From: Methanoregulaceae archaeon UBA467
Lineage (GTDB): Archaea > Halobacteriota > Methanomicrobia > Methanomicrobiales > Methanospirillaceae
Assembly (NCBI GenBank): GCA_002503825.1
Contig: DASP01000015.1
Location: forward strand, 1-64,000
Length of the DNA stretch: 64,000 nt
Direction of reading: 5' to 3'
Numbering within the stretch: position 1 is the stretch's first letter; every line of letters begins with the position of its first letter. Below the pieces are notes generated by a model. That model was not told the DNA's origin, did not search any database, and was given only the letters and a program-made list of their open reading frames with translations. Made by a program: the position numbers and the translations under genes. Of the stretch, positions 16,432 through 25,451 are shown in pieces.

Positions 16432-18236
16432 CTCATGATAAAGTAAAAGTTATAGATACAATGGACTGCGGTCGCTGCAAGAATCCCGGGTATGTACCCG
16501 CGTCGCCCGAGAAGGCGGATCGATGCACCCACTATAAACACCCCGGTGAAGTGCAGGAGAAACGGCAGCCAGAGAACCCCGAGCGAAAGAAAGAGAATAC
16601 TCCCGAATATGGATTCGGATATCTGTGAAAGCGTGACGAAGAGGAGAAGTTTCTCCCCGAAGAGAAACGCTGCAGCAGTGACGGCAGATGCGAGCACGAT
16701 CCGTTTCCAGCCAAAGAGGCCGGTTTCCCTGTACATAAGCGTGCTGATCCCGATGGATTTTGCACCCTCCTCTACAAATGCCGCAGAGACGAGGAGGAGA
16801 ACCAGCGACAGGGGCATGGGAAGGTTAAAAAACAGCACCAGCAGCATCATCTGCGCCATAAAGACGAACGGAATCGAGAATGCGTTCAGCGCAAAAAGCG
16901 AGATCCAGGGGTGCCTGTATGAGAGTGCAGTCCCGATGTATTCCCTTATTTTTGGCATGAGCCGCGAGAGGGTAAAGAGGCGTTCCTCCCTGAAATTGAC
17001 CACGCCGATGTAAAAGAGCACGGCCCCCGTGAGGTAAAAAAGAGATGTCGCGAAGAGATACTGGGTAATTGTATATGGTTCGCCCTGCAGGGTGAATACA
17101 ATCAGGGTCAGGGGAGAGATCAGGCTTATAATATGGACGTTTGCAAAAATACTCGGGAAAAATAGGTATGAAGTAGCCAGCGTAGAGAAGAATATCGATA
17201 TGAACGAGAGCTCCTTGAAACTCCTCGCTACCATCCCGATGATCAGTGCATTTGCCAGGAAGAAGAATATCACAGGGATGAGCGGGAAAAGGATTAATAA
17301 AGATGCATTGAGCCACAACCCGATAATCGCCGAGATCGCAACCATCGCCAGCAGGTATGGAAGTGCTTTTCCCGCGATAATGACGGAAGGGTGGAGTGGC
17401 ACCGTAAGGAGGGCTTCGCCACGCCGTTCAAGCCTCTCGTTCATGATACTCATCATAAAGAACTGCGACATGAAATAGAGCGGGAAAATAAAGACAAATA
17501 TCAGGATGATGGAGTCAAACGGCAGGGGTGGCGAGAGCTGGGAAGGGGTCTTGAAATCGCCGAACGGGCTTTGTTCCGATGTAAATATGTCACTGTACCG
17601 TGCGACCTGGCTGGTCTGGCCCTCTAATTCCCGGAGTCCCTGCCTGAGATCCTCCTGCGGGATGTCAATCGTGGAACCGGGTGTGGGGATTTCAATAACC
17701 GGGCCTTCGGGTACCGGTGGAGTTGTGGACCGTATGGGCGCTGCCACCCGCTGTCCTGACTGGGTCGCGACAAAGTCAAGTTCGCTCTTCACATTCCGGA
17801 CATCGATCCAGAGCGGATACGCGGCAAAAAGGTCCTGTTCACGACTGTAGACGCTGTTTAAGTATCGTTCATAATCCCGTTTCAATGTCCGCACTGCAGC
17901 CCGTCCCCGGTCGGTATCCTGTGCATAGACCTGATCACCAAGGACAACGACATCGAGTAACTCCCGGGATTCATAGAGCGTGTTCGTGTCAGCCAGGTAA
18001 ATTGTAAAACGTGAATCAGAAGAAACGATATCGGCAACAGGAGGGTAATTAACCCCTATCCTGTAGATCCCGTCCTGCAGGTGCAACCCGCTCTGGGCGG
18101 TAAACCCGGTGACTCCCACGAGGAGGACGAGAAGGACAATGGCTGCCGGGAGCACAGATGTCCCCATCGTCCCGAGCACTCTCTTTACTTCCCAGCGGGC
18201 AACTGTCAGGAGTCCTGATAATACCTTCAAACACAC
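16419..18236 (-). CDS. ABC-2 permease fused to a PrsW-like intramembrane protease domain
   Basis: A 605-residue protein with two parts. Residues 1 to about 425 are an ABC-2 permease: one helix at about 25-47, a long outer domain to about 240, then about six helices with the coupling segment ERRGEALLTVPLHPSVIIAGK (key part EALLTVPLHPSV). Residues about 450-605 hold PrsW/CPBP-type protease motifs: FVEEGAK (about 487-493), FLFGEKLL (about 522), LHFTGVF (about 560) and HCIYNF (about 591), each within a hydrophobic helix. PrsW proteins are glutamic or metal-dependent membrane proteases or relatives. The fusion suggests cleavage or processing tied to export; that is inference. It is first of two permease genes opposite the ATPase gene. 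Confidence 0.8.
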   Translation of the reverse strand: MCLKVLSGLLTVARWEVKRVLGTMGTSVLPAAIVLLVLLVGVTGFTAQSGLHLQDGIYRIGVNYPPVADIVSSDSRFTIYLADTNTLYESRELLDVVVLGDQVYAQDTDRGRAAVRTLKRDYERYLNSVYSREQDLFAAYPLWIDVRNVKSELDFVATQSGQRVAAPIRSTTPPVPEGPVIEIPTPGSTIDIPQEDLRQGLRELEGQTSQVARYSDIFTSEQSPFGDFKTPSQLSPPLPFDSIILIFVFIFPLYFMSQFFMMSIMNERLERRGEALLTVPLHPSVIIAGKALPYLLAMVAISAIIGLWLNASLLILFPLIPVIFFFLANALIIGMVARSFKELSFISIFFSTLATSYLFFPSIFANVHIISLISPLTLIVFTLQGEPYTITQYLFATSLFYLTGAVLFYIGVVNFREERLFTLSRLMPKIREYIGTALSYRHPWISLFALNAFSIPFVFMAQMMLLVLFFNLPMPLSLVLLLVSAAFVEEGAKSIGISTLMYRETGLFGWKRIVLASAVTAAAFLFGEKLLLFVTLSQISESIFGSILFLSLGVLWLPFLLHFTGVFIVGASIRLLGRRGYIPGILAATAVHCIYNFYFIMRWFG

Positions 18237-18310
18237 CCTCTTTGTGAACTGTTAAGTTCAGCACTTATAATACATTGCAGGTCAAGGAATGCTAAAAAGA
18301 GGGGACGGCA

Positions 18311-19195
18311 ATGATTCACGGGCGTGATCTGACAAAGATATATGGCGGGGTTCCGGCGCTCGACCATGTAAATTTTGATTTTGCAGACGCAAAAATTTTC
18401 GGGGTTATAGGCCATAACGGTGCAGGAAAGACCACGCTTCTCAAGATTCTCTCCGGGCTTATCCCCCCTACCTCCGGTGAGCTGACGATAAACGGGATAG
18501 ATGTCATCTCTGACCCTGACGCGATAAAACCCATGCTCGGGTATCTTCCCGAAGAATCAAGGCTCTACGAGACGATGACCGCCGACGAGTACCTCTCTTT
18601 TTTCGGTGAGATTTACGGCCTCGGACGGGAGGAGATAAAGTCACGACAGCAGACGCTCCTGGCATCGCTCTCGCTTGACCCCGGGAAAAAGAAGATTGGT
18701 GAATTTTCAAAGGGAATGAAACGAAAGGTGGCGATCGCCCGCTCCCTCATCCATAACCCGTCGTTCCTGATCTATGACGAACCGACATCAGGTCTCGACC
18801 CCATGACCTCGCGTTATATCATCGATTACCTGCGGGAGTTACGGGACGGTGGAAAGATCATCGTCCTTTCCGCCCACAACCTCTACCAGGTTGAGGCAAT
18901 CTGTGATCTCGTCATGATCCTCAGGCGGGGAAAGGTTATGGCCATGGGCACGATGCCGGAACTGCGGGAGATGTTCGGCTCGATCAGTTACAGCATTTAT
19001 TTTACCACGTTCAACATTGCAGGCCTTGGAATTCCTGATTACACCCTCGAAGGAGGATTTTATCATGTCAGGGCAGGGAGTATCGAAGAGATGAACCGCC
19101 TGACAGTCGCGATAACGTCTTCGGGGGGTAACGTGGAGCGGATCGAGTCTCATTACCCGAGCCTTGAAGAGATGCTTGTCAGGCTCGGCAAGTAA
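18311..19195 (+). CDS. ABC exporter ATP-binding protein
   Basis: A 294-residue ATPase of the exporter (NatA/CcmA) type. Walker A GHNGAGKTT lies near residue 37, the signature is FSKGMKRK at about 137, Walker B LIYDEPTSGLD at about 155, and the switch histidine is in VLSAHNLYQ. The last 80 residues form a small accessory domain. It is transcribed away from the two permease genes across a 75-nt gap, and the three almost surely build one transporter: one ATPase with two different membrane subunits. The substrate cannot be read from sequence. Confidence 0.92.
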   Translation: MIHGRDLTKIYGGVPALDHVNFDFADAKIFGVIGHNGAGKTTLLKILSGLIPPTSGELTINGIDVISDPDAIKPMLGYLPEESRLYETMTADEYLSFFGEIYGLGREEIKSRQQTLLASLSLDPGKKKIGEFSKGMKRKVAIARSLIHNPSFLIYDEPTSGLDPMTSRYIIDYLRELRDGGKIIVLSAHNLYQVEAICDLVMILRRGKVMAMGTMPELREMFGSISYSIYFTTFNIAGLGIPDYTLEGGFYHVRAGSIEEMNRLTVAITSSGGNVERIESHYPSLEEMLVRLGK

Positions 19196-19249
19196 ATAAT
19201 CCGCTCTTTTTTCCTGAGAAAAAAATGTCCGGGTACGAGGTCGGCCCTC

Positions 19250-19585
19250 TTATTTCAGCACAGACCAGTCTTCCTCGGTCAGTTCGATATACCCGTATCC
19301 CCCGCATTCCTCACACCTGATATATGCACCTGATTCATCGCGTATCATTCCGGTACCCGCACATTTCCGGTGTTTAAACTGTATTTTTTTCTTATCTTTC
19401 CTGATATAACGGATGATATGCGGGAGGAGCGGAATGATGATCACGAGGATGACAAGGGCGATGCACATGAAGATGATGCCGTCGATCATCTGCCCGATCC
19501 CCATGTCGTTTAAGTATTCATTGACATCGCCCATCGGCATATCCCCGGGGTACGGATTGACATAGGTGGGTATGGGAATGATCAT
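19250..19585 (-). CDS. Single-span membrane protein with a C-terminal zinc knuckle
   Basis: A 111-residue protein not recognised by name. One strong hydrophobic segment spans about residues 36-58. After a very basic stretch (IRKDKKKIQFKHRKC) comes a DnaJ-like zinc module: C-x-G-T-G followed by CEECGGYGYI near residue 93. The basic, zinc-bearing tail is probably cytoplasmic. Together with the zinc-knuckle protein at 14077 and the zinc-ribbon proteins at 14589 and 55506 it shows a local wealth of small zinc domains. It converges on the ABC ATPase gene. Confidence 0.68.
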   Translation of the reverse strand: MIIPIPTYVNPYPGDMPMGDVNEYLNDMGIGQMIDGIIFMCIALVILVIIIPLLPHIIRYIRKDKKKIQFKHRKCAGTGMIRDESGAYIRCEECGGYGYIELTEEDWSVLK

Positions 19586-19680
19586 GAAACATCGTGTCCG
19601 GAATGGTCCCTGAAAGGTCAGGTACTCTATTTCTCCGGGGCGTATTCAACATGTGGTAACAGGCAGGTCCTGGTACCCGG

Positions 19681-19944
19681 GTGACATTACGAAGATTTAA
19701 ACCGGCATACCCCCGGCAGAAGCAGACTGTCATCTGCCATGGATCTGTCGTACCGGGAGATGATGCTATAATCGGAGTCGATTTCTGCCACGAGTGCATC
19801 AGGGTATCAGGGCCTGATTTGAAGGAGATTGTCTTTCAGGTGTAAAGGAGGGCATGTTCGTTATGCAAAATATTTGATGAACGTGACTGGAATGAGCAGG
19901 GTGAGCACTGGGTATCATTCACGATGATGTACAGATGCCAATGA
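19681..19944 (+). pseudogene. Possible broken Cys-rich reading frame in a gene-poor gap
   Basis: The 410-nt gap before the tRNA holds one suspicious frame. From GTG 19681 to TAA 19843 it encodes 54 residues with CHG and FCHEC motifs. The same frame then stays open to TGA 19942 and encodes CSLCK, a charged Asp/Glu/Trp stretch and a late cysteine. That spacing looks like a zinc-binding protein cut by one in-frame stop. There is no start codon for the second part. It could be a pseudogene, a sequencing error or chance. I see no other gene in the gap. Confidence 0.25.
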
Positions 19945-19997
19945 ATATTGCGGCATACGCAGGATATTCCCGCGGAAAATGAACGTTAAAACAGAAG

Positions 19998-20071
19998 CGG
20001 GCCTGAAGGGATTTGAACCCTTGACCTACGGATTAAGAGTCCGTCGCTCTACCGAACTAAGCTACAAGCCC
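19998..20071 (-). tRNA. tRNA-Lys (anticodon CUU)
   Basis: A 74-nt cloverleaf on the minus strand. The acceptor stem is GGGCTTG with CAGGCCC (one G-U pair) and discriminator G. The anticodon arm is ACGGA-CTCTTAA-TCCGT, giving anticodon CUU (codon AAG). The T arm holds GGTTCAAATCC. CCA is not encoded and no intron is present in the anticodon loop. A T-rich stretch follows on the minus strand. Confidence 0.96.
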
Positions 20072-20217
20072 TCGAACTGACCTAAATAAGTGGTTGCCAG
20101 TGAGAAATAAAACTTTCGAATTAGTATATGGATTGGGCACTTTTTTTGTATTAATTATTTCAGGGCTGTAACCGTGTTGTAACCTTAATATCCTGCGGCG
20201 TTTTAACCTGTAACCAT

Positions 20218-21684
20218 ATGCCTGATGCCGTGCCGAACGAGGCTCCTGAACGGATGAAATATATCGTGTTCGGGTGCGGGAGCGTTGGATACAATATAAT
20301 ACAGGAACTAAAGAGCAATAACAACCCGGTTTTAGTTGTTGACAGCGACGAGGAACGGGTCAGACAATTGCGCGACCAGAACTTTGACGCTGTCCTGCGT
20401 GACGTGACAAAACCTGATTTTTTAAAGGGTCTCCCGGTTTTTGAGATCGCATTTGTTCTCACCAGCAACCACCAGACCAATATTGCCGCCGTCAAAACCA
20501 TACGGGCGCAGTACCCCTCGGCGCAGATGGTGGTGCGGGCCATTGATCCCATCAGTGCCGGCCAGCTCGAATCGGCAGGCGCGGATTACGTGATTTACCC
20601 GCAGCTGGTCGTTGCAAAGGCTGCAATACACCAGATTAACAAACTCCATTCAAACCGCATCTCCCAGCGCCTTGCAGCTCTCCTCTCGGGCTGGGAAGGG
20701 ACCTTTGGCATCATTACGCATAAAAACCCGGACCCTGACGCAATATCGAGCGCCATGGCTCTCGCGGCGATTGCAAAAAGTGTCAACCCGAACAAGCTCA
20801 CCTGCCGCATCTTCTATGACGGCATCATCGGCCACCAGGAGAACCGGACGATGGTGAACCTGCTCGAGATAAAAATGGACCGGCTCGATCCTCAGGCGCT
20901 TCAGGAATGCACGTATCTCGCCCTCGTGGACTGCCCGGGTCCGGGAATGAACAACTCGCTCTCACCCCGCACACGCGTCAACATCATCATCGATCATCAC
21001 AAGGACGGTCACGGGCTGGAATCCGGCATTAATTTTATCGATATCAGGCCGGGCCTCGGGGCGACTGCAAGCATCCTTACCCAGTACATGCAGGAACTGG
21101 ATATTACCATCGACAGGTTCGTTGCAACCGGACTCCTCTACGGTATCCGCTCGGACACCCGCGATTTTAAAAGAAACACGACACCGCAGGACCTTAACAA
21201 TGCAGCGTTCCTTCTCCCGCTCACCGATGCAGACCTGCTCGACCAGATCATGTCGCCGTCACTCTCGCAGGAAACACTCGATATCCTCGGGAATGCTATC
21301 AGGAACAGGAGGATCCGGAGCGGGTACCTCTTTGCCAATGTCGGCTTTGTCCGGAACCGGGACTCGCTTCCGCAGGCGGCCGACGTTTTAATAACCCTTG
21401 AAGGAGTCAACACTGCCCTCGTCTACGGTATATCGGACGATGCCATCATAATGTCGGCACGGAACCGCGATATCAGGCTTCACATCGGCAATGTGCTTGC
21501 AGAGGCGTTCGGCGACATCGGTGATGCCGGAGGACACCCCAACATGGCAGCCGCCACCATACCGCTCACCTATTTCCGCCGCGTTAAAAACAAGGACGAA
21601 CTTCTCGAGCTGATCATCGATCCGCTCCTGAAGAAATTCAACAGCATGGTCGGCCTTGAGAACGAGGGCAAAGATGAACTTTGA
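20218..21684 (+). CDS. TrkA-N domain plus DHH/DHHA1 phosphoesterase
   Basis: A 488-residue two-part protein. Residues about 12-130 are a TrkA-N (RCK) Rossmann domain: FGCGSVGYNII glycine loop, then VVDSDEERV, a pattern that binds NAD(H) or nucleotides. Residues about 155-475 are a DHH phosphoesterase: THKNPDPDAISSA (motif I), DCPG (II), DHHKDGH at about 257 (III), DTRDFKR (IV) and the DHHA1 GDAGGHPNMAAA near 437. DHH enzymes cleave cyclic dinucleotides, nanoRNA or pyrophosphate. The added sensor domain may gate activity by redox or nucleotide level, which is inference. Its last codons overlap the start of mptE. Confidence 0.88.
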   Translation: MPDAVPNEAPERMKYIVFGCGSVGYNIIQELKSNNNPVLVVDSDEERVRQLRDQNFDAVLRDVTKPDFLKGLPVFEIAFVLTSNHQTNIAAVKTIRAQYPSAQMVVRAIDPISAGQLESAGADYVIYPQLVVAKAAIHQINKLHSNRISQRLAALLSGWEGTFGIITHKNPDPDAISSAMALAAIAKSVNPNKLTCRIFYDGIIGHQENRTMVNLLEIKMDRLDPQALQECTYLALVDCPGPGMNNSLSPRTRVNIIIDHHKDGHGLESGINFIDIRPGLGATASILTQYMQELDITIDRFVATGLLYGIRSDTRDFKRNTTPQDLNNAAFLLPLTDADLLDQIMSPSLSQETLDILGNAIRNRRIRSGYLFANVGFVRNRDSLPQAADVLITLEGVNTALVYGISDDAIIMSARNRDIRLHIGNVLAEAFGDIGDAGGHPNMAAATIPLTYFRRVKNKDELLELIIDPLLKKFNSMVGLENEGKDEL

Positions 21685-22294
21685 GGAATGGGAACCTCTC
21701 TACAAGGAAATACTGCAGTATTTTGGCTTTGACCGGTCCGAAGACGAGAAAGCCGCAATTGTTCTCTCCGGGCTTGCCGGACGGGACGACATCGGTCTTC
21801 TCAGGGACCTTTGCAGGGGAAGGCATGTAACGGTATGCGGGAACGCCCCCTGTCTCTCTTCAGAACTCGATCGCATACACGGGGTGGTATTTGCTGCAGA
21901 TGCGGCCTCCGAGGTGCTGCTGGACAGGGGGATCCGCCCTGGTGCGGTCTTTACCGACCTGGACGGCGCCACCGACCGGTATCTTGCCATGAACAATGAA
22001 GGGACGGTCATGGTGGTTCATGCACACGGGGACAATATCCCTCTCCTCAATTACTGGGTGCCACGTTTCGCAGGCCCCCTGGTCGCCACCACCCAGGCGG
22101 GGCCGTTTGACCGGGTGTATAACTTTGGCGGTTTTACCGACGGTGACCGTGCGGTCTTTGCCGCGGATTCGCTTGGGGCTGCAGGGATCACTATTATCGG
22201 GTTTGACCTGGATTCCCGCGATGTCGATCCCATGAAGAGGGGGAAGCTCGCGTGGGCCCGGCGACTCCTCGCGGGTATCGGCTATGAATGCTGA
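21674..22294 (+). CDS. mptE: 6-hydroxymethyl-7,8-dihydropterin pyrophosphokinase, MptE (DUF115)
   Basis: About 206 residues of the DUF115 family. Visible marks are VTVCGNAPCL, then GVVFAADAASEVLLDRGIRP (key part AADAA), VFTDLDG, VVHAHGDN, TTQAGPF and GFTDGDRAVF, the last matching the sialyltransferase-like fold of the family. In methanogens MptE transfers pyrophosphate from ATP to 6-hydroxymethyl-dihydropterin, an early step to tetrahydromethanopterin/tetrahydrosarcinapterin. ATG 21674 is chosen because the conserved sequence starts there; it overlaps the phosphoesterase gene by 11 nt. The following radical SAM gene overlaps it by 11 nt, so the three are likely translated together. Confidence 0.86.
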   Translation: MNFEEWEPLYKEILQYFGFDRSEDEKAAIVLSGLAGRDDIGLLRDLCRGRHVTVCGNAPCLSSELDRIHGVVFAADAASEVLLDRGIRPGAVFTDLDGATDRYLAMNNEGTVMVVHAHGDNIPLLNYWVPRFAGPLVATTQAGPFDRVYNFGGFTDGDRAVFAADSLGAAGITIIGFDLDSRDVDPMKRGKLAWARRLLAGIGYEC

Positions 22295-23927
22295 TGCGGT
22301 AATTATCGACGGATACGTGGATGAACCGGCCTGTTTTGGTGTCCCGCCGTACATTTCCCCGTATATCAGGACCGTTGCCGGTGTGTTGATCGAACATGGT
22401 TATTCCCCGATATATAGTACGATCGACCAGCTCAGGAAGGACCCGCTCAGGTTCCGTGACTTTTCCGGTGCTAAAATAGTGGTGATGATCTCGGGCGTCA
22501 CCGTCCCCGGGAAATACCTTGGCGGGACCCCGGCGACCCTGACCGAGATCCAGCAGATCGGACGGCAGATCAGGGGTCCGACAACCCTGATAGGCGGACC
22601 GATCGGGTTCGGGTACTCGCCGGAAGGGGGAAAAAAGGCAATAAAGCAGGCGATCTCCGGTTTTGACCATCTTTTATCAGGATCTCCTGCTGAAGCCCTC
22701 GATTCTTTTATCGAATCCGGCAATCCTGCCGGGATCCATGATTATGACAGATCGGACCGGTGGGCCGTCGCGGGAAGCGGGATTATCGTGAGTCATCCTT
22801 CCTACCCGCACGTGATGTGCGAGCTGGAGACCGCCCGGGGGTGTTCACGGGTTGCAACAGGCGGATGCTCGTTCTGCACCGAGCCGTTCTACGGGCAGCC
22901 GCAGTACAGGCCCGTCGATGGGATCACTGCCGAAGTCGAAGCACTTTACAGCCATGGTGCCCGCCATTTCCGTCTCGGGAGACAGCCTGACCTTTTAACG
23001 TACGGTGCAGGCAGAGGCGAATTTCCGGCACCGCGTCCCGACCTCCTTGAAGGTCTCTTTCGTGGGATTCGTCACGCAGCTCCCGGCCTGAAAACCCTCC
23101 ACATAGATAATGTCAATCCCGGGACCATCGTCAGGCACGAGGAAAAAAGCCGGGACGCGCTAAGGGTGATCATCAGGTATCATACGACCGGGGATGTTGC
23201 CGCGTTTGGCATGGAGACTGCCGATCCCGATGTAATTGCTGCAAATAACTTAAAAGCCGGGCCTGATGAGGTGATGAGGGCGATTGAGGTGGTCAACGAG
23301 GAAGGGGGGAGAAGACGTGACGGTATCCCCGAACTCCTGCCCGGTCTCAATTTTATTGCAGGTCTGGCCGGGGAAACACCCCTGACATATGAATTAAACG
23401 AGCAGTTCCTTTCCGGGCTCCTCTCAGGCGGTCTCCTGGTCCGGCGGATCAATATCAGGCAGCTGATGCCGTTTGAAGGGACGCAGGCGTATGATGCAAA
23501 TACCCTTGGAAAGTACGAATCACGGTTCAGGCAGTTCAAGGAATATGTCAGGAACAGGATCGACCTGCCCATGCTCAGGCTCGTGTTCCCGCAGGGGACT
23601 GTTCTTCCGGAAGTTATTATCGAGCAGCCAGGGCAGATATCCTTCGGGCGGCAGATGGGGTCCTACCCGATACTCGTCGGGGTGCCGATGATGCTTGAGG
23701 CAGGATCGGTGATCAGCGCAATCGTTGTCGACTGGGGGAGCCGTTCACTGACCGGTCTCCCGGTCCCGTTCAGGATCAATACCCTGCCTCCGCAGGTCGT
23801 AAAATGGATACCCGGATTAGGGAAAAGTGTTAAGGTAAAACTGCTGGCAAAGAGGCCGTTTAAAAATATCGACGAATTCAGGGCGGTATGCGGCCCGACG
23901 CTGATCGATCCGTACCTGGAATTCTGA
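22284..23927 (+). CDS. Radical SAM protein with C-terminal helix-hairpin-helix (COG1031-like)
   Basis: A 547-residue radical SAM protein. The N-terminal 150 residues resemble a B12-binding-like Rossmann domain without clear cobalamin ligand. The cluster site is GCSRVATGGCSFC near residue 190, a C-x7-C-x2-C spacing rather than the common C-x3-C-x2-C. FGMETADP and GLNFIAGLAGET are later barrel motifs. The last 50 residues (LPPQVVKWIPGLGKS, then FKNIDEF) form a helix-hairpin-helix, suggesting RNA or DNA contact. The combination matches the archaeal group COG1031, whose reaction I do not know. It overlaps mptE, so a tie to pterin metabolism or to tRNA modification are both open. Confidence 0.85.
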   Translation: MNADAVIIDGYVDEPACFGVPPYISPYIRTVAGVLIEHGYSPIYSTIDQLRKDPLRFRDFSGAKIVVMISGVTVPGKYLGGTPATLTEIQQIGRQIRGPTTLIGGPIGFGYSPEGGKKAIKQAISGFDHLLSGSPAEALDSFIESGNPAGIHDYDRSDRWAVAGSGIIVSHPSYPHVMCELETARGCSRVATGGCSFCTEPFYGQPQYRPVDGITAEVEALYSHGARHFRLGRQPDLLTYGAGRGEFPAPRPDLLEGLFRGIRHAAPGLKTLHIDNVNPGTIVRHEEKSRDALRVIIRYHTTGDVAAFGMETADPDVIAANNLKAGPDEVMRAIEVVNEEGGRRRDGIPELLPGLNFIAGLAGETPLTYELNEQFLSGLLSGGLLVRRINIRQLMPFEGTQAYDANTLGKYESRFRQFKEYVRNRIDLPMLRLVFPQGTVLPEVIIEQPGQISFGRQMGSYPILVGVPMMLEAGSVISAIVVDWGSRSLTGLPVPFRINTLPPQVVKWIPGLGKSVKVKLLAKRPFKNIDEFRAVCGPTLIDPYLEF

Positions 23928-23933
23928 AATTTT

Positions 23934-25067
23934 TCAGGTCTCTTTTAATTCGATGACCTTGAGGATATCGGTCCTTGTGACGATCCCGACAATGTCCTCT
24001 CCCTCCATGACCGGAATCCGCCCGATATTGTTGACCGACATGATCCGCAGCGCGTCGATGACCGGAGCCGCAGGGGGCAGGGTGATTGCACCCCTGGTCA
24101 TAATGTCCTTTACCTGCATTGCATCGCGGTCTATCTGGGGTACCCGGTGCACGTCTGCAAGGGTGACCATGCCGATAAGGTGTCCTGATTCAATGACCGG
24201 AAACCCGAGGTGCTTGCTCTGGTACATCATGTTGATGACGTCCGGAACCGGCATGGACGGGGCGACTGTCATGACATCGCGGGACATCATATCGTTCACT
24301 GTCACATCCTTCAGGAGGAAACTGTATTTGACCACGGTTGATTCCTGGCTTGCGCCGATGTAAATAAAGAACGCGATAAGGAGGAGTATGGGGCTGAAGA
24401 AGAAGATCCCGGTGATCCCGAAAATGACGGCAAAAATTTTACCGATGTCGGCTGCGATCCGTGTGGCCTTGTGAAGGGGCATTTTTCGGGCCAGGAATGC
24501 CCGCAGCACCCTGCCGCCGTCCATCGGGAATGCAGGCAGGAGATTGAAGGCAAAGAGAAAGACATTGAGCAGCCCGAGGTACCCGAATGTAAAGACAAGC
24601 ACCCCTGCAACCGGGGCGTCCGGGATGCCGACAAAAAAGACATAGACCATCGCACTGCAGGCGATACCGACGGCAAAACTTGCGAGCGGGCCGACGAGCG
24701 CCATCGGAAGTTCGACCACAGGGTCAGGCATGCCCTCCTCCATCGAGGATATCCCCCCGAAAATCAGCAGGGTTATGCTGTTAATCTTTATTCCTTTCCT
24801 TTTCGCAACAATACAATGCGCTATTTCATGTAACAGGACGCCGGCAAAAAGTCCGAGGGCCACAATCGTCCCGAGGATATAGGGGATATAACCGACTGAA
24901 ATGATGCTTGTATCGATGGGTACCTGGTAGAGCCCGGCAATCAGCTCGGTGGTAAGAAGGATCTGGCTCCCGATTATCCATGCAAATATCGGGATGATGA
25001 GGATGAACGTCCAGTGGATAAGAATGGGAATGTCAAATATGGACCCTATTTTGAGTGACCCGTTCAT
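23934..25067 (-). CDS. Site-2 protease family zinc metalloprotease with two CBS domains
   Basis: A 377-residue membrane protease. HEIAH at about 80-84 carries the zinc histidines and catalytic glutamate; the third ligand lies in LLPAFPMDGGRVL near 180. Five to six hydrophobic helices surround them. Residues about 250-375 form a CBS pair: VNDMMSRDVMTV through MVTLADV, and VKDIMTRGAITL through IVTRTDILKVI. CBS pairs bind adenine nucleotides and probably regulate the protease. Substrates are unknown. A TATA-like ATATATACT box on the minus strand sits about 30 nt upstream of the ATG, giving a leaderless mRNA. It diverges from the PRC-barrel gene. Confidence 0.92.
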   Translation of the reverse strand: MNGSLKIGSIFDIPILIHWTFILIIPIFAWIIGSQILLTTELIAGLYQVPIDTSIISVGYIPYILGTIVALGLFAGVLLHEIAHCIVAKRKGIKINSITLLIFGGISSMEEGMPDPVVELPMALVGPLASFAVGIACSAMVYVFFVGIPDAPVAGVLVFTFGYLGLLNVFLFAFNLLPAFPMDGGRVLRAFLARKMPLHKATRIAADIGKIFAVIFGITGIFFFSPILLLIAFFIYIGASQESTVVKYSFLLKDVTVNDMMSRDVMTVAPSMPVPDVINMMYQSKHLGFPVIESGHLIGMVTLADVHRVPQIDRDAMQVKDIMTRGAITLPPAAPVIDALRIMSVNNIGRIPVMEGEDIVGIVTRTDILKVIELKET

Positions 25068-25106
25068 AAAAGAGTATCTTTTTAACCATTATAGTATATA
25101 TCTTCC

Positions 25107-25382
25107 ATGATTAGGATGAGAACTCAGATTACAGAGTTGTTCGGGCTTTCAATTTATACGGAAAAGAGTGTCTTCGTCGGTGAGGTGGAAGACGTGATCA
25201 TCGACATCGAGGGAAAAAAGATGGAGTCCCTTGTCGTCGGGAAATTAAACCAGGAGCTTGTCGATATCAAGAACTACAAGGGCTTAAAAATCCCGTTCCG
25301 GATTATCCGGGCTATCGGGGACATTGTCCTCATCCGGCACCTGCCTGGTGCATTCAAATCAGGCAACTTTGATGAGACTTAA
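25107..25382 (+). CDS. PRC-barrel domain protein
   Basis: A 91-residue protein consisting of one PRC-barrel: VFVGEVEDVIIDIEGKKMESLVVG, then KIPFRIIRAIGDIVLI (key strands VEDVIID and GDIVLI). Small archaeal PRC-barrel proteins include the CdpB-type partners of the division machinery and others of unknown role, so a division link is possible but not shown. A TTTTTAACC box about 25-30 nt upstream suggests a leaderless transcript. ATG 25119 is an alternative start. Confidence 0.82.
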   Translation: MIRMRTQITELFGLSIYTEKSVFVGEVEDVIIDIEGKKMESLVVGKLNQELVDIKNYKGLKIPFRIIRAIGDIVLIRHLPGAFKSGNFDET

Positions 25383-25451
25383 GAGCGGAGTAAAAGTTCC
25401 GGAAAAGGACCCGGATCTCCCGGACATCATTATTTATCAGTATCCCGGACC

